From Arthrobacter sp. OY3WO11 (GTDB lineage Bacteria; Actinomycetota; Actinomycetes; Actinomycetales; Micrococcaceae): a DNA stretch of 64,000 nucleotides. The DNA lies in assembly GCF_001641125.1 (NCBI RefSeq), contig NZ_LWLP01000001.1:1901265-1965264 (forward strand). The letters run 5' to 3'. This document shows, piece by piece, positions 16,405 through 23,970 of this stretch. Within the stretch, counting starts at the first letter, position 1; each line of letters starts with the position of its first letter. A program made the translations under genes and the position numbers. Below the pieces are notes generated by a model. It searched no databases, was not told where the DNA came from, and saw only the letters and a list, made by a program, of their open reading frames with translations.

Positions 16405-17790
16405 TCAGCCGAAGCTTTTCTGGTGTGCCTTGATGGCCGCCACATAGGCCTTGGTGTCGTCGTACATGCCGTACTTGCTCACAGAGTACTGGCCCTGGTA
16501 GTAGCCGGCGATGGCCGTGTCCTTGTCCTTGCTGGTGGCCAGGAGTTGGCGGATGATTGCCACCCCGGCGGTGGCGTTGTCATAAGGGTCCAGCAGGTTC
16601 AGCTTGCGTCCCACCAGGTCCGAAGCCCACTGGCCGGAGGTGGGGATGACCTGCATGGTTCCGATGGCGTTGGCCGGGGAAACAGCCCGCTGGTCGAACC
16701 CGGATTCCTGGTGCGCGAAGGCCAGGGCAAGGGAGGGTTCCACGCCCATCCTGCGCGCGGCATCTGCCACGATGTTCCGCATTTCAGCGCGGGAGGGCAC
16801 GGGGGAGGCGTTCAGCAGCGCCTTGTTCTCGTTGGCGGAGCTGACCACTGCAGCAGGGTAGTTGAATCCCAGGAATGAGCTTGGGACCAGAGGCGTTACC
16901 GAGGCGGCCGGCTGCGGAGCGGCAGGCTGGCCGTTGGCCCCGGGGATGGCCAGCTTGTTACCCGGGTAGATGACACTGGTCATGCCCAGGCGGTTCGCGG
17001 AGAGCAGCTCGGAGAGTTTGACGCCATGCCGGGACGCGATCGCGGAGAGCGTGTCTCCGGCTTTGACGGTGTAGGAGCCGGAGGCCGGGGCCACAGGTGC
17101 AGCGGGAGCCGATGTGGACGCCAGCCCGCCCGCGACAGGAGCCGCGGCGGGCCCGGGAGCCGCATCACCGGCACCCACCTTGATCTTCTGCCCCGGGTAG
17201 ATAACGGAGCGCATGTTGAGGTTGTTCCACGAGAACACATCGGCCAGACCCACATTGTGCCGGGCAGCGATGGCACCCAGCGTGTCACCGGGCTTCACCG
17301 TGTACGTGGCCCCGCCTGCCGGTGCGGCTGCAGGACCGGCCGGAGCGGGCGCGGCGGAGGGCGCTGCCGGTGCAGCGGCCGAACCTGAGAGCTTGATCTT
17401 CTGGCCGGGGTAGATGATCGTGTTCGCCTGCAGGTTGTTCAGCTTCAGGACCTCAGCCGTGTTGAGCCCGAATTTTCCTGCAATGGCACTGATGGTGTCG
17501 CCGCGGGCAATCGTGTACTCCGCCGGCGGCTGCGGCTGTGCCGGCTTGAAGGCAGAGGGGATCGCCGTCGACACCGACGCTGCAGGGATAACTGCCGCAG
17601 TGGCCGCCGTGGCCTGGGCTTTCATGGCCGCTGCAAGCGTCCCCGGAATGGCGCGGACCGGCTGCTCGGCAGCGGCTGGCTGGGCCAGGGCCAAGGATGA
17701 CAATACGACCGCTGGCAGCGCTGCCGTCGTTGCGGCGAGCATAGGCAGGCTCGGCTTGGGGGGCTGCTTGTGCGAGCGGGACATCGTCAT
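16405..17790 (-). CDS. Secreted LysM-repeat lytic transglycosylase
   Basis: This 461-aa exported protein starts at the ATG giving MTMSRSHKQ, with AGAGGA upstream. A signal peptide ends near SSLALAQPAAA. Three LysM repeats follow, each built on YTxxxGDTxxAIA...YPGxK, for peptidoglycan binding. Ala/Pro linkers separate them. The C-terminal 150 residues form an SLT-type transglycosylase with the catalytic Glu in AFAHQESGF, then SPANAIGTMQVIP and AGYYQGQ. It should cut glycan strands outside the cell. It lies just upstream of the PASTA kinase on the same strand. Longer N-terminal frames exist but lack a signal-peptide-like start. Confidence 0.92.
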   Translation of the reverse strand: MTMSRSHKQPPKPSLPMLAATTAALPAVVLSSLALAQPAAAEQPVRAIPGTLAAAMKAQATAATAAVIPAASVSTAIPSAFKPAQPQPPAEYTIARGDTISAIAGKFGLNTAEVLKLNNLQANTIIYPGQKIKLSGSAAAPAAPSAAPAPAGPAAAPAGGATYTVKPGDTLGAIAARHNVGLADVFSWNNLNMRSVIYPGQKIKVGAGDAAPGPAAAPVAGGLASTSAPAAPVAPASGSYTVKAGDTLSAIASRHGVKLSELLSANRLGMTSVIYPGNKLAIPGANGQPAAPQPAASVTPLVPSSFLGFNYPAAVVSSANENKALLNASPVPSRAEMRNIVADAARRMGVEPSLALAFAHQESGFDQRAVSPANAIGTMQVIPTSGQWASDLVGRKLNLLDPYDNATAGVAIIRQLLATSKDKDTAIAGYYQGQYSVSKYGMYDDTKAYVAAIKAHQKSFG

Positions 17791-17847
17791 GGAAAGAATC
17801 CTCTTCTCAACTGCGGGCGCGGGCGGGGATGCCGCTAATTCCGATAC

Positions 17848-17874
17848 TACTGTTACTGCTGTTAATACTGTTAC
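17848..17874. repeat. Three 9-bp direct repeats in the leader of the LysM gene
   Basis: TACTGTTAC, TGCTGTTAA and TACTGTTAC follow without gaps, about 58-84 bp upstream of the LysM gene start. Read on the coding strand they are TAACAGTAT-like units. They may be operator repeats or part of a leader. Confidence 0.6.
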
Positions 17875-18029
17875 AAATGTGGTCAATGAGAATCTCTCAC
17901 GGATTGTGGATTAGCACAAGAATTCCGGGAACAGCTGCAAGGAAGAATTTTGGGAGTGTCCGCAGGTCAATGGGTTTCGCCGAAGGCACCAACTAGGCGG
18001 CAAGGTGCACGCCGTGGCAACCTTGATCC

Positions 18030-18383
18030 GTGAGTAATGTAGAAAACCTTGTGGGCGAATGGTTGCCCTTGCCCGACGTCGCCCGTTTACTGGATGTTTC
18101 CATCACAAAGGTGCACAGCCTGCTTGATGAACGTGCCCTGGCGGCGCTGCGGGTTGGTGAACGGAGAATCAGGTCGGTGCCTGCAGCTTTTATTCAGGAC
18201 GGCCAGGTGGTGGACAGCCTTAAGGGAACCATCGTTGTCCTGTCTGACGCGGGGTATTCGGACGAGGACCTGATCGTATGGCTCTTTACCGCGGATGAGT
18301 CACTGCGCGGGCGGCCCATCGATGCCCTGCGTGAAGGCCGGAAAACAGAAATACGGCGCAGGGCCCAGACCCTCGCCTGGTAG
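18030..18383 (+). CDS. Rv2175c-like DNA-binding protein
   Basis: This 117-aa protein has an excisionase/MerR-like helix-turn-helix at about 11-45 (PDVARLLDVSITKVHSLLDE) and the family C-terminal block around 70-117 (SDAGYSDEDLIVWLFTADES, then DALREGRKTEIRRRAQ). In Mycobacterium the homologue Rv2175c is phosphorylated by its neighbour PknL on a threonine in a floppy N-terminal tail. Here the tail is missing: the protein starts MSNVENLVGEWL and has no threonine before the helix-turn-helix. It diverges from the LysM gene and sits near the PASTA kinase. Its DNA target is unknown. Confidence 0.87.
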   Translation: MSNVENLVGEWLPLPDVARLLDVSITKVHSLLDERALAALRVGERRIRSVPAAFIQDGQVVDSLKGTIVVLSDAGYSDEDLIVWLFTADESLRGRPIDALREGRKTEIRRRAQTLAW

Positions 18384-18422
18384 TTCCTGGCCCGGCACTT
18401 CGCCTAGCCTGCTTTTAAACCC

Positions 18423-19517
18423 CTAGGAGGCCCGGCTGACCGTCGCTTCAGCCAGCCGCCGAAGGGCAGTTTTGGGCAACTCGACCAGGGGGAGTGCCTC
18501 CAGGGCTTCGAAGGCGGCAGCGCCGAATTCGCTGATGAGGACCTCGGTGGCCGCCAGCGCCCCGGACTCTTCAATAATCCGCCGAAGTTCGCTGACGTCT
18601 TCCTCCGAGAGGTCCGGGCTCCCAAGCCTGGCGTCGATAAAGGCCGCCTCTTCGGCCGTTGCCTGGTCCATGGCCAGGGCAACCAGCACAGTGCGTTTCC
18701 CTTCCCGCAGGTCGTCACCGGCTGGCTTGCCGGTTGTCAGCGGATCGCCAAAGACGCCGAGCACGTCGTCACGGAGCTGGAACGCTTCCCCCAGGGGCAG
18801 CGCAAACGCCGAGTAGCCCCGGAGCAGTTCATCCGAGGCTCCCGCGAGGGCTCCTCCCAGCGCCAGCGGATGTTCGGTGGAGTACTTGGCGGACTTGAAG
18901 CGGATGATGGACTGGGCCCGCGAGACGGCGCCTGCGCGGTCCCTGGCGGGCCCGGCAACTTCTTCCAGGATGTCCAGGTACTGGCCTGCCATCACTTCGG
19001 CCCGCATGAGGTTAAAGATCAGCCTCGCTCTGCTGCCTGCTGCTGCCCGCTCGCCAATGTCCGTGAAGGCTTCCTCGCTGAAGGAGAGGCAGAGGTCTCC
19101 CGCCAGAATGGCAGCTGCCTGCCCAAAGCGTTCGCTGTCCAGCGCCCAGCCCTGTGAGCCGTGCAGCTCCCTGAACCGTCGGTGGACGCTTGGTCCACCA
19201 CGCCTTGTGTCAGACCGGTCGATGATGTCGTCATGGATCAGCGCAGCGGCCTGGAACAGCTCAAGGGCTGCCCCTGCCGTCACTACCTGCTGGGCTGCAG
19301 TTTCTCCACCGGCACCCCGCCAGCCCCAGTAGCACATCAGCGCGCGCAGGCGCTTGCCGCCGGTGACCAAATTGGAAATTGAACCCATGATCGGATCAAT
19401 GTCCGGCGAAATGGCGGACATGACTGATTGCCGCGAGGCCAGGAACCCGGTCAGTTCGCCGGCCACCGCCGCCACGAAGTCCGCCTGTTCGTGCCTGAGC
19501 TGCTCGGCCGCCGTCAC
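18423..19517 (-). CDS. Polyprenyl (geranylgeranyl-type) diphosphate synthase
   Basis: This 364-aa trans-prenyltransferase extends allylic diphosphates with isopentenyl diphosphate. The first Asp-rich motif is IHDDIIDRSDTRRGGPS, with DDxxD for magnesium-diphosphate binding, and the second is LRDDVLGVFGD. LVTGGKRLRALMCYWGW is the usual substrate-binding segment near the N-terminus. The residues before the first motif suggest a short- or medium-chain product, but length cannot be fixed by eye. The GTG start overlaps the stop of the upstream lipoprotein gene by four bases (GTGA), so the two are co-translated. Products may feed menaquinone or carotenoid synthesis. Confidence 0.92.
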   Translation of the reverse strand: MTAAEQLRHEQADFVAAVAGELTGFLASRQSVMSAISPDIDPIMGSISNLVTGGKRLRALMCYWGWRGAGGETAAQQVVTAGAALELFQAAALIHDDIIDRSDTRRGGPSVHRRFRELHGSQGWALDSERFGQAAAILAGDLCLSFSEEAFTDIGERAAAGSRARLIFNLMRAEVMAGQYLDILEEVAGPARDRAGAVSRAQSIIRFKSAKYSTEHPLALGGALAGASDELLRGYSAFALPLGEAFQLRDDVLGVFGDPLTTGKPAGDDLREGKRTVLVALAMDQATAEEAAFIDARLGSPDLSEEDVSELRRIIEESGALAATEVLISEFGAAAFEALEALPLVELPKTALRRLAEATVSRAS

Positions 19518-20041
19518 TTGGCGGACTCAGCTGGCACGTTGGCGCCGATGGTGAAGGTGGAAACTCCAGCAGCTTCAACTACCGAGATATTGACGGTCTC
19601 GCTGTCCCCGCGGAGAAAGTCCCTGGAAGCTACTGCCCCTACGGCTTCGCCGGGTACGGCCTTGAAGCCCTGGCCTTCAAGCGCCTTGACGTAGAAATCG
19701 AGGACTGCGGCGGTGGGGGCCGCCACGGTACCTACCAGTGCGGCAGTAGCGGGGACCGACGCTTTATCAAAACTGCTCGATACCACTGTGGCCCCCGGCA
19801 TAAGGGGAAGGAGCTGCTGGGGAAAGCCGTCCACCAGCGCGCCGACGGTGGCGGAGGTGTTGGGCGAAGCGGAAGGGCTGGGGGAAGCCGTGACGGTGGA
19901 CGCGGCAGTTGCCGGCGTCGATGCGGAGGCGGAAGGGTCCGGGCTTGCTGACGGAGTTGGACTGCAGGCTGCAAGTGCCATGGCTGCGCCGGCAGCTAGA
20001 ACTGCCGCGCCTGCTGGCTTGATGTTTCCAAAGACCGTCAC
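19514..20041 (-). CDS. Putative lipoprotein, unknown function
   Basis: This 175-aa protein starts at a GTG with AGGAGGAAA seven bases upstream. A lipoprotein signal peptide (NIKPAGAAVLAAGAAMALAAC) places the lipidated cysteine in an LAAC lipobox at about residue 24. A Ser/Pro/Ala/Thr-rich spacer of about 45 residues follows. The folded part (SATVGALVDGFPQQLLPLMP onward) resembles small secreted actinobacterial domains, but I recognise no family. It is the first gene of a two-gene operon with the prenyl synthase and diverges from dinB. Confidence 0.8.
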   Translation of the reverse strand: MTVFGNIKPAGAAVLAAGAAMALAACSPTPSASPDPSASASTPATAASTVTASPSPSASPNTSATVGALVDGFPQQLLPLMPGATVVSSSFDKASVPATAALVGTVAAPTAAVLDFYVKALEGQGFKAVPGEAVGAVASRDFLRGDSETVNISVVEAAGVSTFTIGANVPAESAK

Positions 20042-20103
20042 AGGGACTTTCCTCCTGGTGTTGATGCCGGATTCAGCCTTCAGTTTAGTCAGTACAAAAC
20101 GGC

Positions 20104-20109
20104 TAGGAT
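20104..20109 (+). promoter_or_regulatory. -10 element TAGGAT of dinB, probable leaderless start
   Basis: TAGGAT ends 7 nt before the GTG at 20117 and no ribosome-binding site is present. I saw no clear LexA box (GAAC-N4-GTTC type) next to it. Confidence 0.5.
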
Positions 20110-20116
20110 TGCAGCC

Positions 20117-21343
20117 GTGGGGCCCGAACGTAAGAACCAGCCACCCGGAGCGGTGCTTCCGGGACGTCGGCGCAAGTGCATCATGCACGTGGACATGGAT
20201 GCCTTTTACGTCTCCGTCGAGCTGCGGACGCGCCCTGATCTCCGTGGCAAGCCTGTCATTGTTGGCTTTCCCGCGGACCGTTCCGTGGTCCTCTCTGCCT
20301 CCTACGAAGCCCGTGCGTTCGGTGTGAAATCGGCCATGCCGATGGCCGTGGCGTCCCGGATGTGCCCGCAGGCGGTCATCATCGAACCGCGCCACAAGCT
20401 GTACTACGAGGTGTCCGCCCAGCTGATGGACATTTTTGGGTCAGTCACCGAACTCGTGGAACCGCTCAGCGTCGATGAAGCGTTCCTCGACGTCACAGGC
20501 GCCATACGCCGCCTGGGGGCACCGCGGGGCATCGGGGAGATGATTCGGCGCCAGGTAGCGTCGGAGCTGGGCATCACTGCGTCCGTAGGGATAGCGGAAT
20601 CAAAGTTCGTGGCGAAGATCGCGTCAACCCGCTGCAAGCCGGACGGACTGCTCCTGATTGGTCCCGACGAAACGGTGCCTTACCTCCACAGCTTGCCGGT
20701 TGGTGCGCTGTGGGGCGTAGGCGCCAAGACCGCGGATGTCCTGGCAAAGATGGGCATCAGGACGGTTGCGGACGTGGCAGCAACGCCTGTGTCCACCCTC
20801 AAAAGGATGCTGGGTGCTGCGGGTGAGCATGTCCACCAGCTGTCGTGGGGCATTGACCACCGTGCGGTGACTCCGGTCCGGCTGGAGAAGAGCATCGGTG
20901 CCGAAGAGACCTTTGCCGTCGACACGGGCGACGACGCTCTGCTCCACCGTGAACTCCTGCGGCTCTCCCACCGGACGGCTACGCGCCTGCGGAGTTCCGG
21001 GATGGTGGCCAGGACCATTGCCCTGAAGTTGCGGTTCGCCGATTTCTCCACCATCACCCGCAGCCGGACGGTCCAGACGCCGGTGGACAGTGCCCAGCTG
21101 ATTTATTCAGTAGCGCTCCAGCTGCTGGAATCGGTGGGGGACAGGACCATGACGGTGCGGCTCGTGGGCGTACGGGCCGAACAGTTGGAGGAAGCCGCCC
21201 GCACCTCGCTGCAGCTGAGCATCGACCGGAGGGACGAGAACTGGCGCGCGGCCGAACAGGCCCTCGACGAGGTTGCGCGCAAATTCGGCAGTAAATCCGT
21301 CCTTCCGGCCCGCCTGATGGAGCCAGGAACCGGCCCTGAATAA
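20117..21343 (+). CDS. dinB: DNA polymerase IV (Y-family translesion polymerase)
   Basis: This 408-aa Y-family polymerase can copy past DNA lesions. Catalytic motifs are intact: IMHVDMDAFYVSVE with the first acidic residue, the steric-gate region around YVSVE, VVLSASYEARAFGVKSAMP, and SVDEAFLDVTGA with the second acidic pair. A helix-hairpin-helix follows (GVGAKTADVLAKMGIRTVADV), then the little finger domain. The C-terminal end has no clear clamp-binding QLxLF element; QLSIDRRDENW is near but imperfect. The GTG start follows a -10 box directly. A longer N-terminus is excluded by the promoter. Confidence 0.94.
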   Translation: MGPERKNQPPGAVLPGRRRKCIMHVDMDAFYVSVELRTRPDLRGKPVIVGFPADRSVVLSASYEARAFGVKSAMPMAVASRMCPQAVIIEPRHKLYYEVSAQLMDIFGSVTELVEPLSVDEAFLDVTGAIRRLGAPRGIGEMIRRQVASELGITASVGIAESKFVAKIASTRCKPDGLLLIGPDETVPYLHSLPVGALWGVGAKTADVLAKMGIRTVADVAATPVSTLKRMLGAAGEHVHQLSWGIDHRAVTPVRLEKSIGAEETFAVDTGDDALLHRELLRLSHRTATRLRSSGMVARTIALKLRFADFSTITRSRTVQTPVDSAQLIYSVALQLLESVGDRTMTVRLVGVRAEQLEEAARTSLQLSIDRRDENWRAAEQALDEVARKFGSKSVLPARLMEPGTGPE

Positions 21344-21346
21344 TGG

Positions 21347-21365
21347 CCCGGTTGCAGCAACCGGG
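21347..21365 (+). terminator. Short hairpin after dinB
   Basis: CCCGGTTGC (21347-21355) and GCAACCGGG (21357-21365) form a 9-bp inverted repeat three bases after the dinB stop. There is no T tract, so it is a possible terminator only. Confidence 0.45.
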
Positions 21366-21402
21366 GTTCCCGGATAAGTCATTGCCGTCTTTCAGAACAG
21401 CC

Positions 21403-21439
21403 CTCAACAAACTATCCTTAGATATACATAGTTTTTGAG
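21403..21439. repeat. AT-rich inverted repeat upstream of the DUF3040 gene
   Basis: CTCAACAAACTAT (21403-21415) faces ATAGTTTTTGAG (21428-21439), an inverted repeat with one extra base. It surrounds a TAGATATAC core in an otherwise GC-rich region. It may be a promoter/operator for the gene at 21618; the rest of the 21366-21617 gap shows nothing clear except the ribosome-binding site. Confidence 0.5.
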
Positions 21440-21617
21440 TGACTGGACTTACTGCCGGACCCTCTTGGACATGCTCCCGCTCCTGCGACGGCGCGCCTGG
21501 TTACCGACTTTTTGCCAATGTGGGCAGGGCGGGAACCTCTTAGGCACAACAGCCGTTAACGGTGCAGAAGTAGTGGCTGGGATCAGCCCGGACGTTGGCC
21601 TACAAAAGGAGGTCGTG

Positions 21618-21992
21618 ATGCCGCTGTCGGAGCACGAACAGAAGCTGCTTGAGCAGCTGGAGAAGCAGCTTCACGAGGACGACCCGAAGTTCGCAAATTC
21701 CATGGGGTCAGACCCAGGGCGTTCATGGTCCACGAGGCACGTGGTGATTGGCGTCCTCTGCGCCTTGGCTGGTGTCTTCCTGTTGCTCGTGGGCGTTACT
21801 CTCCAAAATATCTTTGTCGGAGTACTGGGCTTCATCGTGATGGGCGGCGGCGTCTACTTCGCCACCATGCGCAGCAGTGCAGCCGCGAAGCCGGGATCCA
21901 AGACCGGCAGCCGAAAGCCGGGCAAGCAGAAGAACTCCTTCATGAGCAGCCTCGAGGAGCGCTGGGACGAAAGGCGCCGGGGAGAACCCTGA
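21618..21992 (+). CDS. DUF3040 domain membrane protein
   Basis: This 124-aa protein opens with the DUF3040 signature PLSEHEQKLLEQLEKQL. Two membrane helices follow at about 41-85 (VVIGVLCALAGVFLLLVGVT and FVGVLGFIVMGGGVYFATM), with a Lys/Arg-rich tail. ATG at 21618 is chosen because AAAGGAGGT lies just upstream; a TTG-initiated frame reaching back to 21435 lacks support. Homologues (Rv2169c) stand next to the dcw cluster in many actinobacteria, but their function is unknown. A strong terminator at 22049-22083 separates it from mraZ. Confidence 0.85.
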   Translation: MPLSEHEQKLLEQLEKQLHEDDPKFANSMGSDPGRSWSTRHVVIGVLCALAGVFLLLVGVTLQNIFVGVLGFIVMGGGVYFATMRSSAAAKPGSKTGSRKPGKQKNSFMSSLEERWDERRRGEP

Positions 21993-22048
21993 ACATCCGG
22001 GGGCTGCCCACGACGGCATCTCCACTTCCCTCCCCATAAGGGGGTAAA

Positions 22049-22083
22049 CGCGAAAAGACCCGCCTTTGGCGGGTCTTTTCGCG
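22049..22083 (+). terminator. Terminator after the DUF3040 gene
   Basis: CGCGAAAAGACCCGCC (22049-22064), loop TTT, and a perfect 16-nt complement (22068-22083) make a strong hairpin with an internal run of Ts on the 3' arm. Confidence 0.9.
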
Positions 22084-22288
22084 CTTAAGCCCGCCTTCGT
22101 CCTGACGTCCCTCCTTTGCCGGAGCCTGGCCGGAAGTGCCACCGCGTTCAGTCCTTTGGCCGTGCCCTCTTTCAGGAGCCGCGAACCACCCGGGGCTGAA
22201 ATTCCTCCACTTTCCACCACCGCGGCTAAATCCGCGCCCATTCAGCGTTCTTCTCCCACAAAGTGGAGGCCGCGACACCCTGTTTGCG
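22084..22288. other. Non-coding stretch before mraZ
   Basis: No convincing gene lies here. Towards its end are reverse-orientation box-like sequences, CTCCAC (22205-22210) and CACCAC (22215-22220), again 10 bp apart, and CTCCCAC-AAA-GTGGAGG (22253-22269). Confidence 0.5.
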
Positions 22289-22320
22289 TTGACTGTGGGG
22301 GAAAGTGGAGTAATGTGGAG
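22289..22320 (+). promoter_or_regulatory. mraZ promoter overlapped by three GTGGRG boxes with 10-bp period (MraZ operator)
   Basis: GTGGGG (22295-22300), GTGGAG (22305-22310) and GTGGAG (22315-22320) repeat exactly every 10 bp. TTGACT (22289-22294) and TAATGT (22311-22316) form a promoter with 16-bp spacing, so the boxes lie over it. MraZ of other bacteria binds tandem G-rich repeats at its own promoter, so autoregulation of the dcw cluster is likely. Confidence 0.75.
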
Positions 22321-22385
22321 GACATAAGAGGGTAGTTGCAACATAGGGGATGTGCAGTTCCTGACATCGGACAGGCGGTGGGCCA

Positions 22386-22814
22386 ATGTTTCTTGGCACT
22401 CACTCGCCGCGTCTGGATGAAAAGGGACGGATTATCCTCCCCGCCAAGTTCCGTGAGGAACTTGCCAGCGGGCTGGTGCTCACAAGGGGCCAGGAACGTT
22501 GTATCTACGTCTTCAGCGAGAACGAATTTGCGCGGGTCCACGAGCAAATGCGGGAGGCACCAATCTCCTCGAAACAGGCGCGGGACTACATCCGTGTCTT
22601 TCTCTCTGGAGCCTCGGACGAGGTACCTGACAAGCAGGGGCGCGTAACCATTCCACCGGCGCTCCGGGAGTATGCAGGCCTCGGCAGGGAGCTTGCCGTC
22701 ATCGGCGCCGGTTCCCGGGCCGAGATCTGGGACGCCCAGGCCTGGACCGAATACCTCGCAGAGAAGGAGACGGCCTTCTCTGAAACTGATGACCCCATCC
22801 CGGGCATTCTCTGA
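22386..22814 (+). CDS. mraZ: Transcriptional regulator MraZ
   Basis: This 142-aa protein has two AbrB-like MraZ repeats, opening [20 protein letters not shown] and again [18 protein letters not shown] near residue 80. MraZ forms a ring-shaped oligomer that binds repeated boxes ahead of the division and cell-wall cluster. It is the first gene of the dcw cluster and has the three 10-bp-spaced boxes about 70 bp upstream. The ATG at 22386 lacks a strong ribosome-binding site. Length is normal. Confidence 0.97.
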   Translation: MFLGTHSPRLDEKGRIILPAKFREELASGLVLTRGQERCIYVFSENEFARVHEQMREAPISSKQARDYIRVFLSGASDEVPDKQGRVTIPPALREYAGLGRELAVIGAGSRAEIWDAQAWTEYLAEKETAFSETDDPIPGIL

Positions 22815-22850
22815 CCGGGGGGACAGCAGGCAGTTTCTTGGATGAGATCT

Positions 22851-22898
22851 CCAGCCGCCCATCGGCTGGCCATCCTGGCTCACTTCCCCGGAGCCAGG
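22851..22898 (+). repeat. Two adjacent hairpins between mraZ and rsmH
   Basis: CCAGCCG (22851-22857) pairs with CGGCTGG (22863-22869). CCTGGCTC (22874-22881) pairs with GAGCCAGG (22891-22898). No T tract follows, so read-through or a processing role is more likely than full termination. Confidence 0.55.
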
Positions 22899-22977
22899 CT
22901 GGCGGACGATAGGCGCGGATGGGGATCTGGTTCCAGAAGCACCAAAGGCAACACCCGACGGCGAGAAAGGACGAGGC

Positions 22978-23970
22978 ATGAACGAACACCCGAAGCCCAC
23001 GTCCGAACGCCATGTGCCGGTCCTTCGGGACCGGTGCATCAATTTGTTGGCACCTGGATTCGAGGCCGCCAGGCTGCGCGGGGAAACCCCGGTAGCCGTT
23101 GACGCGACCCTGGGCATGGGCGGCCACTCCGAGGCCATGCTGCAGCGTTTTCCCGACCTGCACCTCATCGGCATCGACCGGGATGAAGAAGCCCTGGCCC
23201 TCGCCGGCGAGCGGCTGGCCCCGTTCGCCGCCCGCACCGACCTGGTGCATGCCGTCTATGACGAGATCCAGGACGTCCTGGCCGACCTTGGCGTTCCCGA
23301 GGTCCACGGGATCCTGATGGACCTCGGTGTCTCCTCCCTCCAGCTTGATGAACGCGAACGCGGCTTCGCCTACTCCTTCGACGCCCCGCTGGACATGCGG
23401 ATGGACACAAGCCGCGGCCAGACGGCGGCAGACGTTGTGAACAACTACTCCGAAGAGGAACTGGTCAGGATTATCCGCAAGTGGGGCGAGGAAAAGTTCG
23501 CAGGCCGGATCGCAAACAGGATTGTTGCCTCGAGGGCCACCAAGCCCTTCGCAACAACCGGGGAACTTGTGGAACAGATCCGCTCGGTAGTGCCGGCGTC
23601 CGCAGCGAAATCCGGCGGACACCCTGCCAAGCGGACCTTCCAGGCTCTCCGGATCGAGGTCAACGAAGAACTCGACGTCCTGGAGCGTGCCGTTCCGGCC
23701 GCAGTCGACTCCCTGGCCATGGGCGGGCGGATTGTTGTCATGTCTTACCACTCCCTGGAGGACAAAATCGTCAAGGGCGTCCTGCAAGCACGTTCCAAAT
23801 CCTCGGCTCCGCTTGGATTCCCGGTGGAGCTGGAAGAGCATAAGGCCGAACTGAAAACCCTGACCAAAGGCACCGAGGTGCCCACCGCCGTCGAAATCGC
23901 CGAAAACCCGCGTGCTGCCTCTGCAAGACTGCGCGCGGCGGAACGAATCAGAGCCAGGAGAGCTGCATGA
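22978..23970 (+). CDS. rsmH: 16S rRNA (cytosine1402-N4)-methyltransferase
   Basis: This 330-aa enzyme (formerly MraW) methylates C1402 of 16S rRNA with S-adenosylmethionine. Motifs are [13 protein letters not shown], the SAM loop [41 protein letters not shown] and [13 protein letters not shown]. The ATG is preceded by GAGAAAGGACGAGG. Its stop overlaps the ftsL start by four bases (ATGA), so the downstream division genes are coupled to it. Confidence 0.97.
   Translation: MNEHPKPTSERHVPVLRDRCINLLAPGFEAARLRGETPVAVDATLGMGGHSEAMLQRFPDLHLIGIDRDEEALALAGERLAPFAARTDLVHAVYDEIQDVLADLGVPEVHGILMDLGVSSLQLDERERGFAYSFDAPLDMRMDTSRGQTAADVVNNYSEEELVRIIRKWGEEKFAGRIANRIVASRATKPFATTGELVEQIRSVVPASAAKSGGHPAKRTFQALRIEVNEELDVLERAVPAAVDSLAMGGRIVVMSYHSLEDKIVKGVLQARSKSSAPLGFPVELEEHKAELKTLTKGTEVPTAVEIAENPRAASARLRAAERIRARRAA

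Noticed and set aside
17791..17940. ydaO-type c-di-AMP riboswitch ahead of the LysM transglycosylase
   Set aside because: Such genes are often controlled this way in actinobacteria, but the leader here is too short and I could not find the conserved core.
20041..20116. LexA (SOS) box at dinB
   Set aside because: No GAAC-N4-GTTC-like palindrome is visible in the short divergent region.
21435..21617. TTG-initiated N-terminal extension of the DUF3040 protein
   Set aside because: The family signature begins at MPLSEHEQ, and AAAGGAGGT sits immediately before that ATG.
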